Positions 1-5,427 of a DNA stretch of 23,612 nucleotides are shown here, piece by piece. The stretch is from a virus. A model generated the notes under the pieces. It was not told where the DNA came from. It did no database searches and saw only the letters and a program-made list of their open reading frames with translations. Position 1 is the first letter of the stretch. Every line of letters starts with the position of its first letter. The position numbers and the translations under genes are program-made. The stretch spans positions 1 through 23,612 of the IMG/VR virus record IMGVR_UViG_3300023210_000227; one strand, written 5' to 3'.

Positions 1-130
1 CTGTGTTAAGGTCTCCTGTGTTAAGGTCTCCTGTGTTCCAGTCTCCTGTGTTAAGGTCTCCTGTGTTACGGTTTCCTGTGTTACGGTTTCCTGTGTTAAG
101 GTCTCCTGTGTTAAGGTTTCCTGTGTTACT
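1..130. repeat. 15-bp tandem repeat, eight full copies plus a partial
   Basis: The unit, in plus orientation CTGTGTTAAGGTCTC, is repeated head to tail from base 1 to 120 with a partial ninth copy to 130. Variants affect the AAG triplet (AAG, ACG, CCA) and one C/T position. Because 15 is a multiple of three, every copy stays in frame with the minus-strand gene and encodes one pentapeptide. The array touches the left edge, so its full size is unknown. Confidence 0.9.
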
Positions 131-142
131 GTGAGCTATCAT
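1..142 (-). CDS. NTGxx pentapeptide-repeat protein, 3' end outside window
   Basis: Read on the minus strand, an ATG at 142 follows a strong ribosome site (GGAG, 8 bases away) and opens a frame that leaves the window at its left edge. After seven residues (MIAHSNT) come eight consecutive five-residue units of the form G-[D/N]-[L/R/W]-N-T. The unit matches the XNXGX pattern of Pentapeptide_2-type repeats. At DNA level it is a 15-bp tandem repeat whose variation is almost confined to the D/N codon and the L/R/W codon. Pentapeptide repeats generally fold as stacked coils, and some act as DNA mimics; the role here is unknown. It is preceded by its own promoter and operator-like dyad, separate from the recombination genes upstream. 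Total length cannot be judged. The repeat-protein call is firm; any function is open. Confidence 0.75.
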   Translation of the reverse strand, partial: MIAHSNTGNLNTGDLNTGNRNTGNRNTGDLNTGDWNTGDLNTGDLNT

Positions 143-220
143 CTTTATTTCTCCAAATGTTGTGCTAAAAAAATAGAAGTGTTTATAATTCATATATTTT
201 TTAACATGTTTTTTATTTTT

Positions 221-254
221 ATTGTATTTTTCTCTCTTAATTGTTTACAATTAA
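221..254 (-). promoter_or_regulatory. Promoter with overlapping 18-bp operator-like dyad
   Basis: On the minus strand TTGTAA (250-245) and TACAAT (226-221) are 18 bases apart, a fair sigma70-type promoter pointing at the pentapeptide gene. The -35 box lies inside an inverted repeat, TTAATTGT-TT-ACAATTAA (237-254), with perfect 8-bp arms. Almost the same dyad occurs at 2296-2313 in front of the gene at 2340, which suggests one repressor controls both. Binding is inferred. Confidence 0.5.
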
Positions 255-262
255 ATAAACTT

Positions 263-296
263 TGCTACTCACACTATTTATTAGGCGATGAGTAGC
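263..296 (-). terminator. Hairpin after the recombination operon, possible terminator
   Basis: Perfect 8-bp arms, GCTACTCA (263-270) and TGAGTAGC (289-296), enclose an 18-base loop. It lies downstream of the minus-strand genes 343-2064 and upstream of the next promoter, so a terminator is the natural reading. The following minus-strand bases are T-rich but not a clean U tract, so efficiency is doubtful. Confidence 0.4.
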
Positions 297-342
297 CCTT
301 CAAATTTATTCACATATTTTTATAAATAAACTCTTTAGAAAA

Positions 343-846
343 TTACTCATCACATAACTCTTTTATTATTTGTTTATTCTCGTTTGTAATAATCGCATGC
401 TTCTCTATAACATCAAAACTTTTAGATTTTTTGTATGCTGTGATTGCTCTATTCCACAATTCTTCGTTTTCAGGTACTATTTCAATCTTTTTCTTTTGAA
501 TAATTTTAGGGCTTATTCTTACACCACCAACACGAGTACCCATCAGACTTGCTGATTCATCAATATATAACTGTATTGTTAAATTACACCAGTCATCAAC
601 AAAAGAGCTTCCCGATAATTGTTTAAGAGTTTTTGAGTTGGTAGCGTTCAAAACTAAAGGTTTAATATTTTCGCTAAAATAAGCAATATTTGCATCTATT
701 TTTTTCCCCGCAACCTTTGCCCCAAATTCTTGTCTTACTTGCTTAATAGTAAAGATTAAATCACTACTTTGCTCAATAAAATCCTCTAAATCTGCACAGC
801 CCAAATGATCACTTTTAAAAACTTTTCTGTAATGTGTTTTTGACAT
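343..846 (-). CDS. Conserved phage protein paired with YqaJ exonuclease
   Basis: A 167-residue soluble protein. The start at 846 is chosen because AAGGAG sits 8 bases upstream of it; an in-frame ATG at 864 would add six residues but overlaps the stop of the preceding gene and has no comparable site. The protein begins MSKTHYRKVFKSDHLG and contains a middle segment KPLVLNATNSKTLKQLSG followed by FVDDWCNLTIQLYID. I recognise this pattern from uncharacterised phage proteins often encoded beside recombination or replication genes. It directly follows the YqaJ nuclease gene, so a part in homologous recombination, for example DNA binding or annealing, is plausible. That function rests on context only. 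No membrane segment or signal peptide is visible. Confidence 0.7.
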   Translation of the reverse strand: MSKTHYRKVFKSDHLGCADLEDFIEQSSDLIFTIKQVRQEFGAKVAGKKIDANIAYFSENIKPLVLNATNSKTLKQLSGSSFVDDWCNLTIQLYIDESASLMGTRVGGVRISPKIIQKKKIEIVPENEELWNRAITAYKKSKSFDVIEKHAIITNENKQIIKELCDE

Positions 847-863
847 CTTATTTTCTCCTTTCA

Positions 864-1499
864 TTAATAATTATCCATATTGCTATTTAATATAATTTCT
901 TTTTGATTTTCAACATAAACAATAAAACCGTTTATCCTTTCTTTCATTTCTTCAAATTCATTTTTCAAATCTTCTTTATAAAGGCGATGAATGAATATTT
1001 TTTTATTGGTGGCGTAGTTATCACAGTAACTTATATAATCAATCCATTTTCTATTAGAAGCATATAAGTTAAAGTAAACCTGCCACTTATAAGCTGGATC
1101 AACCCCCTGTCTTTTTATATTTGCAAAGTGTACAGTAGGTATAACAGATTTTACTTCTATAATTCCATCATCTTCTACCAATCCATCGGGTGAGCAACCT
1201 AATACACCATCAGAGAAAAACCCACCTTTTTTGACTTCGCAAAAGTTATATTCTTCATATAATGCTATTGCTAAAGGTTCTTGCCCATGTCCTCGAGCCA
1301 TGTGGCTATTAGTATAATCTGATTCTATTTTATTTCCTGTTATTTGCTCTATAGCTAAATTAATAGCGTATTTTTTAGCAACTTCTCCAAATGATTTTCG
1401 GATATGTGCCATGATGCAACCAATCTTAGACCCTGTAATTATTCCAGATCTTAGATCAAACCACTCATCAGAATTTTGTCTAATATCGTAAAATTTCAC
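864..1499 (-). CDS. YqaJ-family (lambda exonuclease-like) recombination nuclease
   Basis: A 211-residue PD-(D/E)XK nuclease of the YqaJ/lambda exonuclease family, which degrades one strand of duplex DNA from an end so that the exposed strand can be annealed. Visible family motifs are QNSDEWFDLRSGIITGSKIG near the N-terminus (8-27), RGHGQEP with the conserved Glu at about 74, and the catalytic block SPDGLVEDDGIIEVKS (103-118) with Asp105, Glu115 and Lys117, followed by Gln140. The length fits the family. The start is GTG at 1499, with AGAGG six bases upstream; the GTG overlaps the stop of a possible small upstream ORF. The partner annealing protein may be the product at 343-846, but that one is not a recognisable RecT or Bet. 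Confidence 0.9.
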   Translation of the reverse strand: MKFYDIRQNSDEWFDLRSGIITGSKIGCIMAHIRKSFGEVAKKYAINLAIEQITGNKIESDYTNSHMARGHGQEPLAIALYEEYNFCEVKKGGFFSDGVLGCSPDGLVEDDGIIEVKSVIPTVHFANIKRQGVDPAYKWQVYFNLYASNRKWIDYISYCDNYATNKKIFIHRLYKEDLKNEFEEMKERINGFIVYVENQKEIILNSNMDNY

Positions 1500-1585
1500 A
1501 ATTTACCTCTATAAATTTTTAAAAAATAAATGTATATTAGCCATAAACTTTGTCCTAAAAGTTTTACAGTAAACATTTTTGCCAT
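1496..1585 (-). CDS. Possible 29-residue membrane peptide before the nuclease
   Basis: A short frame with a hydrophobic middle (LWLIYIYFL) and a basic tail, whose TGA overlaps the GTG start of the nuclease gene, an arrangement typical of coupled translation. It has no clear ribosome site of its own. A separate 13-residue frame starts upstream at 1634 with GGAG seven bases away and stops at 1593; a frame change near the T5A5 run would join the two into about 45 residues. Weakly supported; the stretch 1500-1659 may simply be a leader. Confidence 0.25.
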   Translation of the reverse strand: MAKMFTVKLLGQSLWLIYIYFLKIYRGKL

Positions 1586-1659
1586 AAATATGTCATACTT
1601 CAAACTTGTTTTTATTTTTAAAAATATTTATCATTTTATTTCTCCATTATTTAATTATT

Positions 1660-2064
1660 TTAAACTCTTTTAATATTTTCAATATGTATAACTGATGCGG
1701 TATAGTCATGCACACAATAAGAGTCATAATCTCCTTCGTTAACATCCCAGTCAACCTCAAAGAATACATTCACATTAACTTCTAAAGTGATGCTGTCATT
1801 TATATAAATATAAATTTCGGGGTAATTATCTTCCCAATAACTGCTATCTAACCAGCAACTATCAAAGTCTATACTCTTCCAAACATTATAAGGACTACTT
1901 CTAAAGTAATTTTCTTGTATCGATTCCCAAATCTCTGCAATTGTGTCATTATCACAGAAGCAATCAAACAAGAATGTTTTCATCTGCTCATCATCTAGAC
2001 TAGATACTTTTATATTGTCAAGCTCATCTACATAAGCTTCACTTAAATCTAAATCGTATTTCAT
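1660..2064 (-). CDS. Highly acidic small protein, possible DNA mimic
   Basis: A 134-residue protein of no family I recognise. The start at 2064 has AAGGAG eight bases upstream. By direct count it has 31 Asp/Glu and only 7 Lys/Arg, a net charge near -24, with acidic residues spread along the whole chain and many aromatics (Trp, Tyr, Phe). It lacks signal or membrane segments. Phage proteins of this size and charge include DNA mimics such as T7 Ocr, which block restriction enzymes and other DNA-binding host proteins, and its place at the promoter-proximal end of the left minus-strand operon would suit an early anti-defence role. This is inference from composition alone; there is no sequence match to Ocr that I can see. 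Confidence 0.6.
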   Translation of the reverse strand: MKYDLDLSEAYVDELDNIKVSSLDDEQMKTFLFDCFCDNDTIAEIWESIQENYFRSSPYNVWKSIDFDSCWLDSSYWEDNYPEIYIYINDSITLEVNVNVFFEVDWDVNEGDYDSYCVHDYTASVIHIENIKRV

Positions 2065-2281
2065 AATTATTCTCCTTTGGTTAATTAACTACATTAAGTA
2101 ATAACTATTAAAATAAAGCTATTATCTAATATAATTTGTCTGCCTTGCAGATTTGAATTATTTTTTAAATATCTTTTAAACTAGCATCATTCGCTAACTT
2201 TATGGTGTAAGAATACTCCATAAAAATTCATAAGTAAAGCTTTTTTTCATAAAATTATTAATAAAATTATTAAACAATTTA

Positions 2282-2313
2282 TTTACTTTGTTAAATTAAT
2301 TGTATACAATAAT
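2282..2313 (+). promoter_or_regulatory. Promoter and operator-like dyad before the gene at 2340
   Basis: TTTACT (2282-2287) and TACAAT (2305-2310), 17 bases apart, form a moderate sigma70 promoter. The -10 box sits inside TTAATTGT-AT-ACAATAAT (2296-2313), matching the dyad at 237-254 in 14 of 16 arm bases; the inner 12 bases are a perfect palindrome. The rest of 2065-2339 is very AT-rich, with two copies of AAAATTATTAA near 2250-2275. No convincing promoter was found for the minus-strand gene at 2064. Confidence 0.5.
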
Positions 2314-2339
2314 CAAGTAAATAAACAAAAGGAAAAAAT

Positions 2340-2528
2340 ATGAGATATAAAAACATGAAAATAGAAGAGCTAGTTGAAATAATAAAGCCACAATATAAAA
2401 GTATTAGCAAAATTGCTTTAGCTTTAGATCTTACAAGAATACAACTTGATTATGCTATGAAAAAAAATAAGATGGAGTACTTAGCTCATATGAGACTTAT
2501 TCGTTTAGTTATTAAACTCAATAAATAA
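2340..2528 (+). CDS. Small helix-turn-helix-like protein
   Basis: A 62-residue basic protein with AAGGA seven bases before its ATG. Residues 12-35 (VEIIKPQYKSISKIALALDLTRIQ) have the look of a short helix-turn-helix: a helix, a turn, then a hydrophobic recognition helix, as in small Cro-like or DNA-binding phage regulators. It is the first plus-strand gene after the divergent control region and its promoter carries the shared dyad, so it may encode the regulator that binds these sites. Its end overlaps the first 67-bp direct repeat by eight bases. No family can be named with confidence. Confidence 0.6.
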   Translation: MRYKNMKIEELVEIIKPQYKSISKIALALDLTRIQLDYAMKKNKMEYLAHMRLIRLVIKLNK

Positions 2529-2587
2529 AACTTACATAAATTAAAAAACATATAAGAATAATGTATTATACTTATTGTTATACAAGT
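2521..2587. repeat. 67-bp direct repeat, copy 1
   Basis: Matches 2921-2987 at 66 of 67 positions (G at 2563 against A at 2963), exactly 400 bp apart. The repeat is AT-rich and contains a minus-strand TATAAT box (2565-2570). Copy 1 lacks a good -35 box on its outer side. The first eight bases are the end of the preceding gene. Confidence 0.95.
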
Positions 2588-2629
2588 GATAGAATATGGA
2601 TATATAAGTGATAGGATATGGATATATAG
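2586..2629. repeat. 22-bp tandem repeat, two copies
   Basis: The unit beginning GTGATAGAATATGGATATAT occurs at 2586-2607 and again at 2608-2629 with two differences. The period is two helical turns, suiting side-by-side protein binding. It abuts the first 67-bp repeat. Confidence 0.8.
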
Positions 2630-2804
2630 CAATGTTATCTATTGGCTAGTTTCTCATGTTGAACATATCATTACTTTAGAGCTGTAACTCTGAAGTAATG
2701 GGCTAAACCTATAATTAATAGATTTCGTACTACTCTACTACTCTAATACATTATACCTTCACTTATATAGATGCTTACCCATAAAAGAAAGGTAAATATC
2801 TATA
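2630..2804. other. Structured intergenic segment with two strong hairpins
   Basis: No convincing ORF covers this stretch. One hairpin has 13-bp arms CATTACTTTAGAG (2669-2681) and CTCTGAAGTAATG (2688-2700) with one G-U pair and a six-base loop. A second has 14-base arms TATAGATGCTTACC (2766-2779) and GGTAAATATCTATA (2791-2804) with one true mismatch. Neither is followed by a U tract on either strand. The second begins at the stop codon of the minus-strand peptide gene and could protect or end its mRNA. Confidence 0.55.
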
Positions 2805-2892
2805 AATAAAAGTTTATAGATGATATTTGTATAGTTACTGATGAAAAAGCAATTAAGCCTAGTATACAGTATGCTATATTTATTTTACTCAT
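2800..2892 (-). CDS. 30-residue single-span membrane peptide
   Basis: A minus-strand frame with a good ribosome site (AGGAG, nine bases before the ATG at 2892). The product starts MSKIN and continues with an uninterrupted hydrophobic stretch (IAYCILGLIAFSSVTIQI) long enough to cross the membrane once. A strong promoter lies about 75 bases upstream in the second direct repeat. The gene occupies a 333-bp cassette between the two 67-bp repeats and is oriented against both neighbours. Size, hydrophobicity, strong hairpins and isolated promoter recall type I toxin peptides, but no antisense RNA promoter could be fixed, so this remains a suggestion. A small lysis or superinfection-exclusion peptide is an alternative. 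Confidence 0.5.
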   Translation of the reverse strand: MSKINIAYCILGLIAFSSVTIQISSINFYL

Positions 2893-2920
2893 AATATTAT
2901 CTCCTAATCAATATAATAAT

Positions 2921-2987
2921 ATAAATAAAACTTACATAAATTAAAAAACATATAAGAATAATATATTATACTTATTGTTATACAAGT
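2921..2987. repeat. 67-bp direct repeat, copy 2
   Basis: Second copy of the repeat at 2521-2587, with one difference. It carries the -10 box of the minus-strand promoter for the membrane peptide; the -35 box lies just outside the copy in unique sequence. Confidence 0.95.
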
Positions 2988-2994
2988 TATACAA
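2965..2994 (-). promoter_or_regulatory. Promoter of the membrane-peptide gene
   Basis: Minus-strand TTGTAT (2994-2989) and a perfect TATAAT (2970-2965) are separated by 18 bases. Transcription would start near 2958 and give a leader of about 65 bases before the ATG at 2892. Confidence 0.55.
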
Positions 2995-3044
2995 TAGACA
3001 CATAAATTAATAAAAAGGTAAACAACAAAAAGGACAGTTAAGAA

Positions 3045-3212
3045 ATGGAAAACAAAAATACTAATACAGAAAGTTGTCATCTAAGAATGACTAAAGGAAT
3101 AAGATATCAGCTTAAACTAATTGCAGCAAAAGAAAATATTGATATGCAAGAAGCTTTGTTGATGATGATTAAGCAGTATGAATTAAACAATAAGAGCAAA
3201 AATATGTTATAA
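3045..3212 (+). CDS. Arc/CopG-like ribbon-helix-helix protein
   Basis: A 55-residue protein with AGGAC ten bases before the ATG. The segment CHLRMTKGIRYQLKLIAAKE followed by NIDMQEALLMMI fits the ribbon-helix-helix plan: a short strand (HLRMT) that would contact the DNA major groove, then two amphipathic helices. Such proteins bind operators as dimers. It sits alone between the repeat-bounded cassette and the initiator gene, and the next promoter overlaps its last codons. It is a likely regulator of the replication region, perhaps acting on that promoter, but no target can be proved. Confidence 0.65.
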   Translation: MENKNTNTESCHLRMTKGIRYQLKLIAAKENIDMQEALLMMIKQYELNNKSKNML

Positions 3213-3213
3213 T
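3205..3213 (+). promoter_or_regulatory. Extended -10 promoter of the replication module
   Basis: TGTTATAAT is a perfect extended -10 element (TG, one base, TATAAT) overlapping the stop codon of the ribbon-helix-helix gene. Transcription would begin near 3220. The same TGnTATAAT element recurs at 7516 and 15383, suggesting a shared promoter type in this phage. Confidence 0.6.
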
Positions 3214-3218
3214 ATACT

Positions 3219-3335
3219 TATCAAATTTATTGATAGCATTGAGTTGAGCCTTTGCTTTCATGTCAGTTTGGGGAGAAGTAATATTTTTTAATATTTACTT
3301 GCTCAACCTCCCCACTTCAATTGGAATATAAAATA
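3219..3335 (+). promoter_or_regulatory. Structured leader RNA with H-type pseudoknot
   Basis: From the predicted start near 3220 to the initiator ATG at 3336 the RNA can fold extensively. A 6-bp hairpin TATCAA/TTGATA lies at the 5' end (about 3219-3235). Helix 1 pairs GTTGAGC (3243-3249) with GCTCAAC (3301-3307). Helix 2 pairs TGGGGAG (3269-3275) with CTCCCCA (3308-3314). The order of strands (1, 2, 1', 2') is a pseudoknot, and the 3' strands abut so the helices could stack. A further hairpin, AAGTAATATT with AATATTTACTT (3276-3300), fits exactly between. The initiator has only a weak ribosome site, so control of its translation by this fold is plausible. No known riboswitch class was recognised. 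Confidence 0.6.
3260..3331 (+). CDS. Possible 23-residue leader peptide before the initiator
   Basis: An ATG in the pseudoknot loop opens a frame running through helix 2, the inner hairpin and both 3' strands, and stops at 3329-3331, four bases before the initiator ATG. The product begins MSVWGEVIFF and is hydrophobic. Ribosomes reading it would unfold the leader. It has no good ribosome site, so it may not be translated. The arrangement resembles repY-repZ control in IncB and ColIb-P9 plasmids, where leader translation and a pseudoknot govern initiator synthesis. Confidence 0.3.
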   Translation: MSVWGEVIFFNIYLLNLPTSIGI

Positions 3336-4127
3336 ATGATAGAAAGTAAATTAGAGGAAAGGGGTATTTTTATTCAATGGTCTGTCTTTAGAAATAAAGA
3401 AACTACATTGAGTGAAAAAGTATTATTCTTAGAAATAAATAATTTATCAATGTTGGATAAAGGTTGTATAGCATCAAATAGCCATTTTGCTGATACTTTA
3501 GGGGTAAAAAAAGAAGCTATTTCAAGGCTTATCTCATCACTAGAAAAAAAAGGGTATATTACTACTAAAATAGTTAATGGAACTAGAAATCATAGCAGAA
3601 TAATAACTATTAACAAAATGTTATCAACCGATAACAAAATGTTATTTAGGGGTAAACAAAATGTTAATACCCCCTTAACAAATTGTTTAGAGACTAAAGA
3701 GAATAAAACAATTAATAAAACAATTAATAGAACAAGTAATAATAAAAGTAAACAAAAAGAATTATGCGAGAGAGTTATATCATATTTTAATTCTAAGACT
3801 GGTAAAAATATAAAAGCTATAGATAGTAACATCAAAATTATACAATCAAGACTTAATGAGAATGAATATACATTTGAAGACTTCAAGTATGTAATTGACA
3901 TTAAATTTGCTGAATGGGTTAATGATATTAAGATGAGCAAGTATATACAGCCAAGCACGCTCTTTGGCAGAAAGTTTGATCAATATCTTAATCAAGATAT
4001 AAATCATATACAACAAGCTCTTGAAAGTGGCTTAATATCTAATTACCAAGTTGAAAATGGCAAAGATATAAATGCTTTTTTTAATAAAGCAGATAATTCA
4101 ATAAAAGGTTTAGATTATGTCAAATGA
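3336..4127 (+). CDS. Phage replication initiator (HTH plus Phg_2220_C-like domain)
   Basis: A 263-residue O-like initiator. The N-terminal third is a winged-helix domain of the HTH_36 type, with a recognition region GCIASNSHFADTLGVKKEAI followed by RLISSLEKKGYI. A polar, low-complexity linker (about residues 90-140) follows. The C-terminal part, from VISYFNSKTGKNIKAI through IKFAEWVNDIKMSKYIQPSTLFGRKF, closely resembles the conserved phage domain Phg_2220_C. The ATG at 3336 is preferred over an in-frame TTG at 3321; neither has a strong ribosome site. It would bind origin iterons and recruit the helicase loader. Four iteron-like repeats and an AT-rich tandem repeat lie within the linker-coding DNA, as the lambda origin lies in gene O. 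It overlaps the next gene by 11 bases. Confidence 0.85.
   Translation: MIESKLEERGIFIQWSVFRNKETTLSEKVLFLEINNLSMLDKGCIASNSHFADTLGVKKEAISRLISSLEKKGYITTKIVNGTRNHSRIITINKMLSTDNKMLFRGKQNVNTPLTNCLETKENKTINKTINRTSNNKSKQKELCERVISYFNSKTGKNIKAIDSNIKIIQSRLNENEYTFEDFKYVIDIKFAEWVNDIKMSKYIQPSTLFGRKFDQYLNQDINHIQQALESGLISNYQVENGKDINAFFNKADNSIKGLDYVK
3612..3689 (+). other. Candidate replication origin: four iterons inside the initiator gene
   Basis: The 12-mer AACAAAATGTTA occurs exactly at 3612, 3633 and 3655, and a fourth copy with two changes starts at 3677. The spacing is 21, 22 and 22 bases, two helical turns, so a protein would meet them on one face of the DNA. Each is an imperfect dyad (TAACA-AAA-TGTTA). 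This matches the plan of the lambda origin, which also has four iterons in the initiator gene. The AT-rich repeat at 3702 follows directly. Confidence 0.65.
3702..3737 (+). repeat. AT-rich 12-bp tandem repeat, likely DNA-unwinding element
   Basis: AATAAAACAATT is repeated at 3702-3713 and 3714-3725, with a degenerate third copy to 3737. It encodes NKTI-NKTI-NRTS in the initiator linker. Its position just after the iterons, and its A-rich strand bias, fit the easily melted region of a lambda-type origin. Confidence 0.6.
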
Positions 4128-4383
4128 TATAGCAGTTGAAAATAATATGAGCAAAGAGCAATTTTTTAAAAGTTGGTCTTTAGCATTAGAAATACTTGAT
4201 AAAAAATTTAGCTCTGATGTTGCGGAGTTTTATTATGAAACATTCAAACATATATCATTTGATAAGTTTAATTTAGCAATAAAGGAAATATTAAGATATA
4301 AGAAATACCCAAGTATACCTTTGCCGAATGAAATATTTTTAGCATTAGGAATTGACAACAATGGTTTTGATGATTGTATTTAA
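4117..4383 (+). CDS. Small helicase-loader-like protein (G39P-type pattern)
   Basis: An 88-residue protein beginning within the end of the initiator gene, with AAAGG nine bases before its ATG. The order of features, a first helix after MSKEQFFKSW, then FYYETFKHISFDKFNLAIKEI, then RYKKYPSIPLPNEIF, fits the all-helical N-terminal domain seen in phage SPP1 G39P and similar loaders, which bind the replicative helicase and bring it to the initiator. Overlap with the initiator gene implies coupled synthesis. The family call is by pattern rather than clear identity, and the protein is shorter than most loaders, so it may act together with the product of 4397-5038. Confidence 0.5.
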   Translation: MSNDIAVENNMSKEQFFKSWSLALEILDKKFSSDVAEFYYETFKHISFDKFNLAIKEILRYKKYPSIPLPNEIFLALGIDNNGFDDCI

Positions 4384-4396
4384 GGAGAAAAATAAA

Positions 4397-5038
4397 ATGG
4401 AAAGAGAACAAGTAAAGCTATTGCTTCAAAAAATAAATGTAGCTCATAATAAGTGCTATGATAAATTCACAAAAGATCAAAAAACTCAATTGATTGATAT
4501 GTTTTTTTCACATCTTAAATATTATGATAATGATGATGTTGAAAAAGCTTTCTATAATTACGAGTCTGAAAATGAATATACCCCTAAACCTGCTCATTTG
4601 AGAAAAGAATTAAATTACATGAATGTAAAGAAAAAGCATTATATCAACGAAAGTAACCATGTTAAACATGATGACTTCGACAAGGTAAGTAGACAATCAT
4701 TGCAAGATTTATTGTTTGATGAATATTGCCCAGTTTTGAAAATGAATATAATGAGTGTTGATGAAAACAAAAGAGATTTTATTTTGTTTAAGGCAAATTC
4801 TACTAGATTATCAACAATTGATTTATTAAATAATATTTGGGGGTATGTATCTGAAGTTAGTGATATATGCAATTACCATATACAAATAGCAATAAACTCA
4901 CTTCGAGGATTTAAATTTACAGTTAAAGAGTTCATGACTGAGTTAATGAGTGCATATGAATTATCTGAGAAGCTAAAAGATGTTAATGTTATGAATAACT
5001 TAAAATCTGAATATATAAAATCTACTGTAAAATCATAA
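4397..5038 (+). CDS. Replication-module protein, possible second loader subunit
   Basis: A 213-residue protein. The start at 4397 has AAGGAG nine bases upstream and is preferred to an ATG at 4352 inside the previous gene. Residues 1-75 again show the helical loader-like plan (FFSHLKYYDNDDVEKAFYNY, then EYTPKPAHLRKEL), resembling the preceding gene and suggesting related domains in tandem. The C-terminal 110 residues are of no family I recognise. A helicase-loading role in the lambda P position is inferred from order: initiator, small loader, this gene, nuclease. There is no visible Walker A motif, so it is not a DnaC-type ATPase. Confidence 0.5.
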   Translation: MEREQVKLLLQKINVAHNKCYDKFTKDQKTQLIDMFFSHLKYYDNDDVEKAFYNYESENEYTPKPAHLRKELNYMNVKKKHYINESNHVKHDDFDKVSRQSLQDLLFDEYCPVLKMNIMSVDENKRDFILFKANSTRLSTIDLLNNIWGYVSEVSDICNYHIQIAINSLRGFKFTVKEFMTELMSAYELSEKLKDVNVMNNLKSEYIKSTVKS

Positions 5039-5049
5039 AAGGGATAAAT

Positions 5050-5400
5050 ATGAAACATGAAGAGCATTATATACAATCAACTTTTGTACAGTGGTTCAGG
5101 TTGAACCATAAAAGGCATATAGTATACGCAGTGCCTAATGGAGATAAAAGGTCGATGTTGACAGCTGTGAGGCTTAAAAAGGAGGGTGTATTGGCTGGTG
5201 TACCCGACTTGCATATATTACTTGATAATGGAAAAAGTTTTTTTTTAGAAATTAAAACCGAAAAAGGAAAATTGAATAAAAATCAAAAATCAACTATTTC
5301 AGAAATAGAAAAAAGAGGGTATGAAGTTTTAGTTTGTTATGGAATTGATGATATAATCAAGCAAGTTAATAATACTATTAATAATTATTTGCAAATATAA
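5050..5400 (+). CDS. VRR-NUC domain nuclease
   Basis: A 116-residue single-domain nuclease of the VRR-NUC group in the PD-(D/E)XK superfamily. Typical features appear in order: EEHYIQSTFVQWFRL at the N-terminus, AVPNGDKRS, then GVLAGVPDLHI with the catalytic Asp, and FFLEIKTEKGKLNKNQ with the Glu-x-Lys pair. Stand-alone phage members of this length are thought to cut branched DNA such as flaps or Holliday junctions. It ends the plus-strand replication module, 11 bases after the previous stop, with AAAGGGA as ribosome site. Substrate specificity cannot be read from the sequence. Confidence 0.85.
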   Translation: MKHEEHYIQSTFVQWFRLNHKRHIVYAVPNGDKRSMLTAVRLKKEGVLAGVPDLHILLDNGKSFFLEIKTEKGKLNKNQKSTISEIEKRGYEVLVCYGIDDIIKQVNNTINNYLQI

Positions 5401-5427
5401 ATATATTTTGTATATCGTAAATTAATT

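Noticed and set aside
1-130. CRISPR-like array
   Set aside because: The units are head-to-tail with no spacers and encode a pentapeptide repeat in frame.
370-555. Plus-strand ORF opposite the recombination companion gene
   Set aside because: Shadow of the minus-strand gene 343-846, without ribosome site.
3590-3958. Minus-strand hydrophobic Leu-rich ORF
   Set aside because: Lies wholly within the initiator gene; hydrophobicity comes from reading A-rich codons on the opposite strand.
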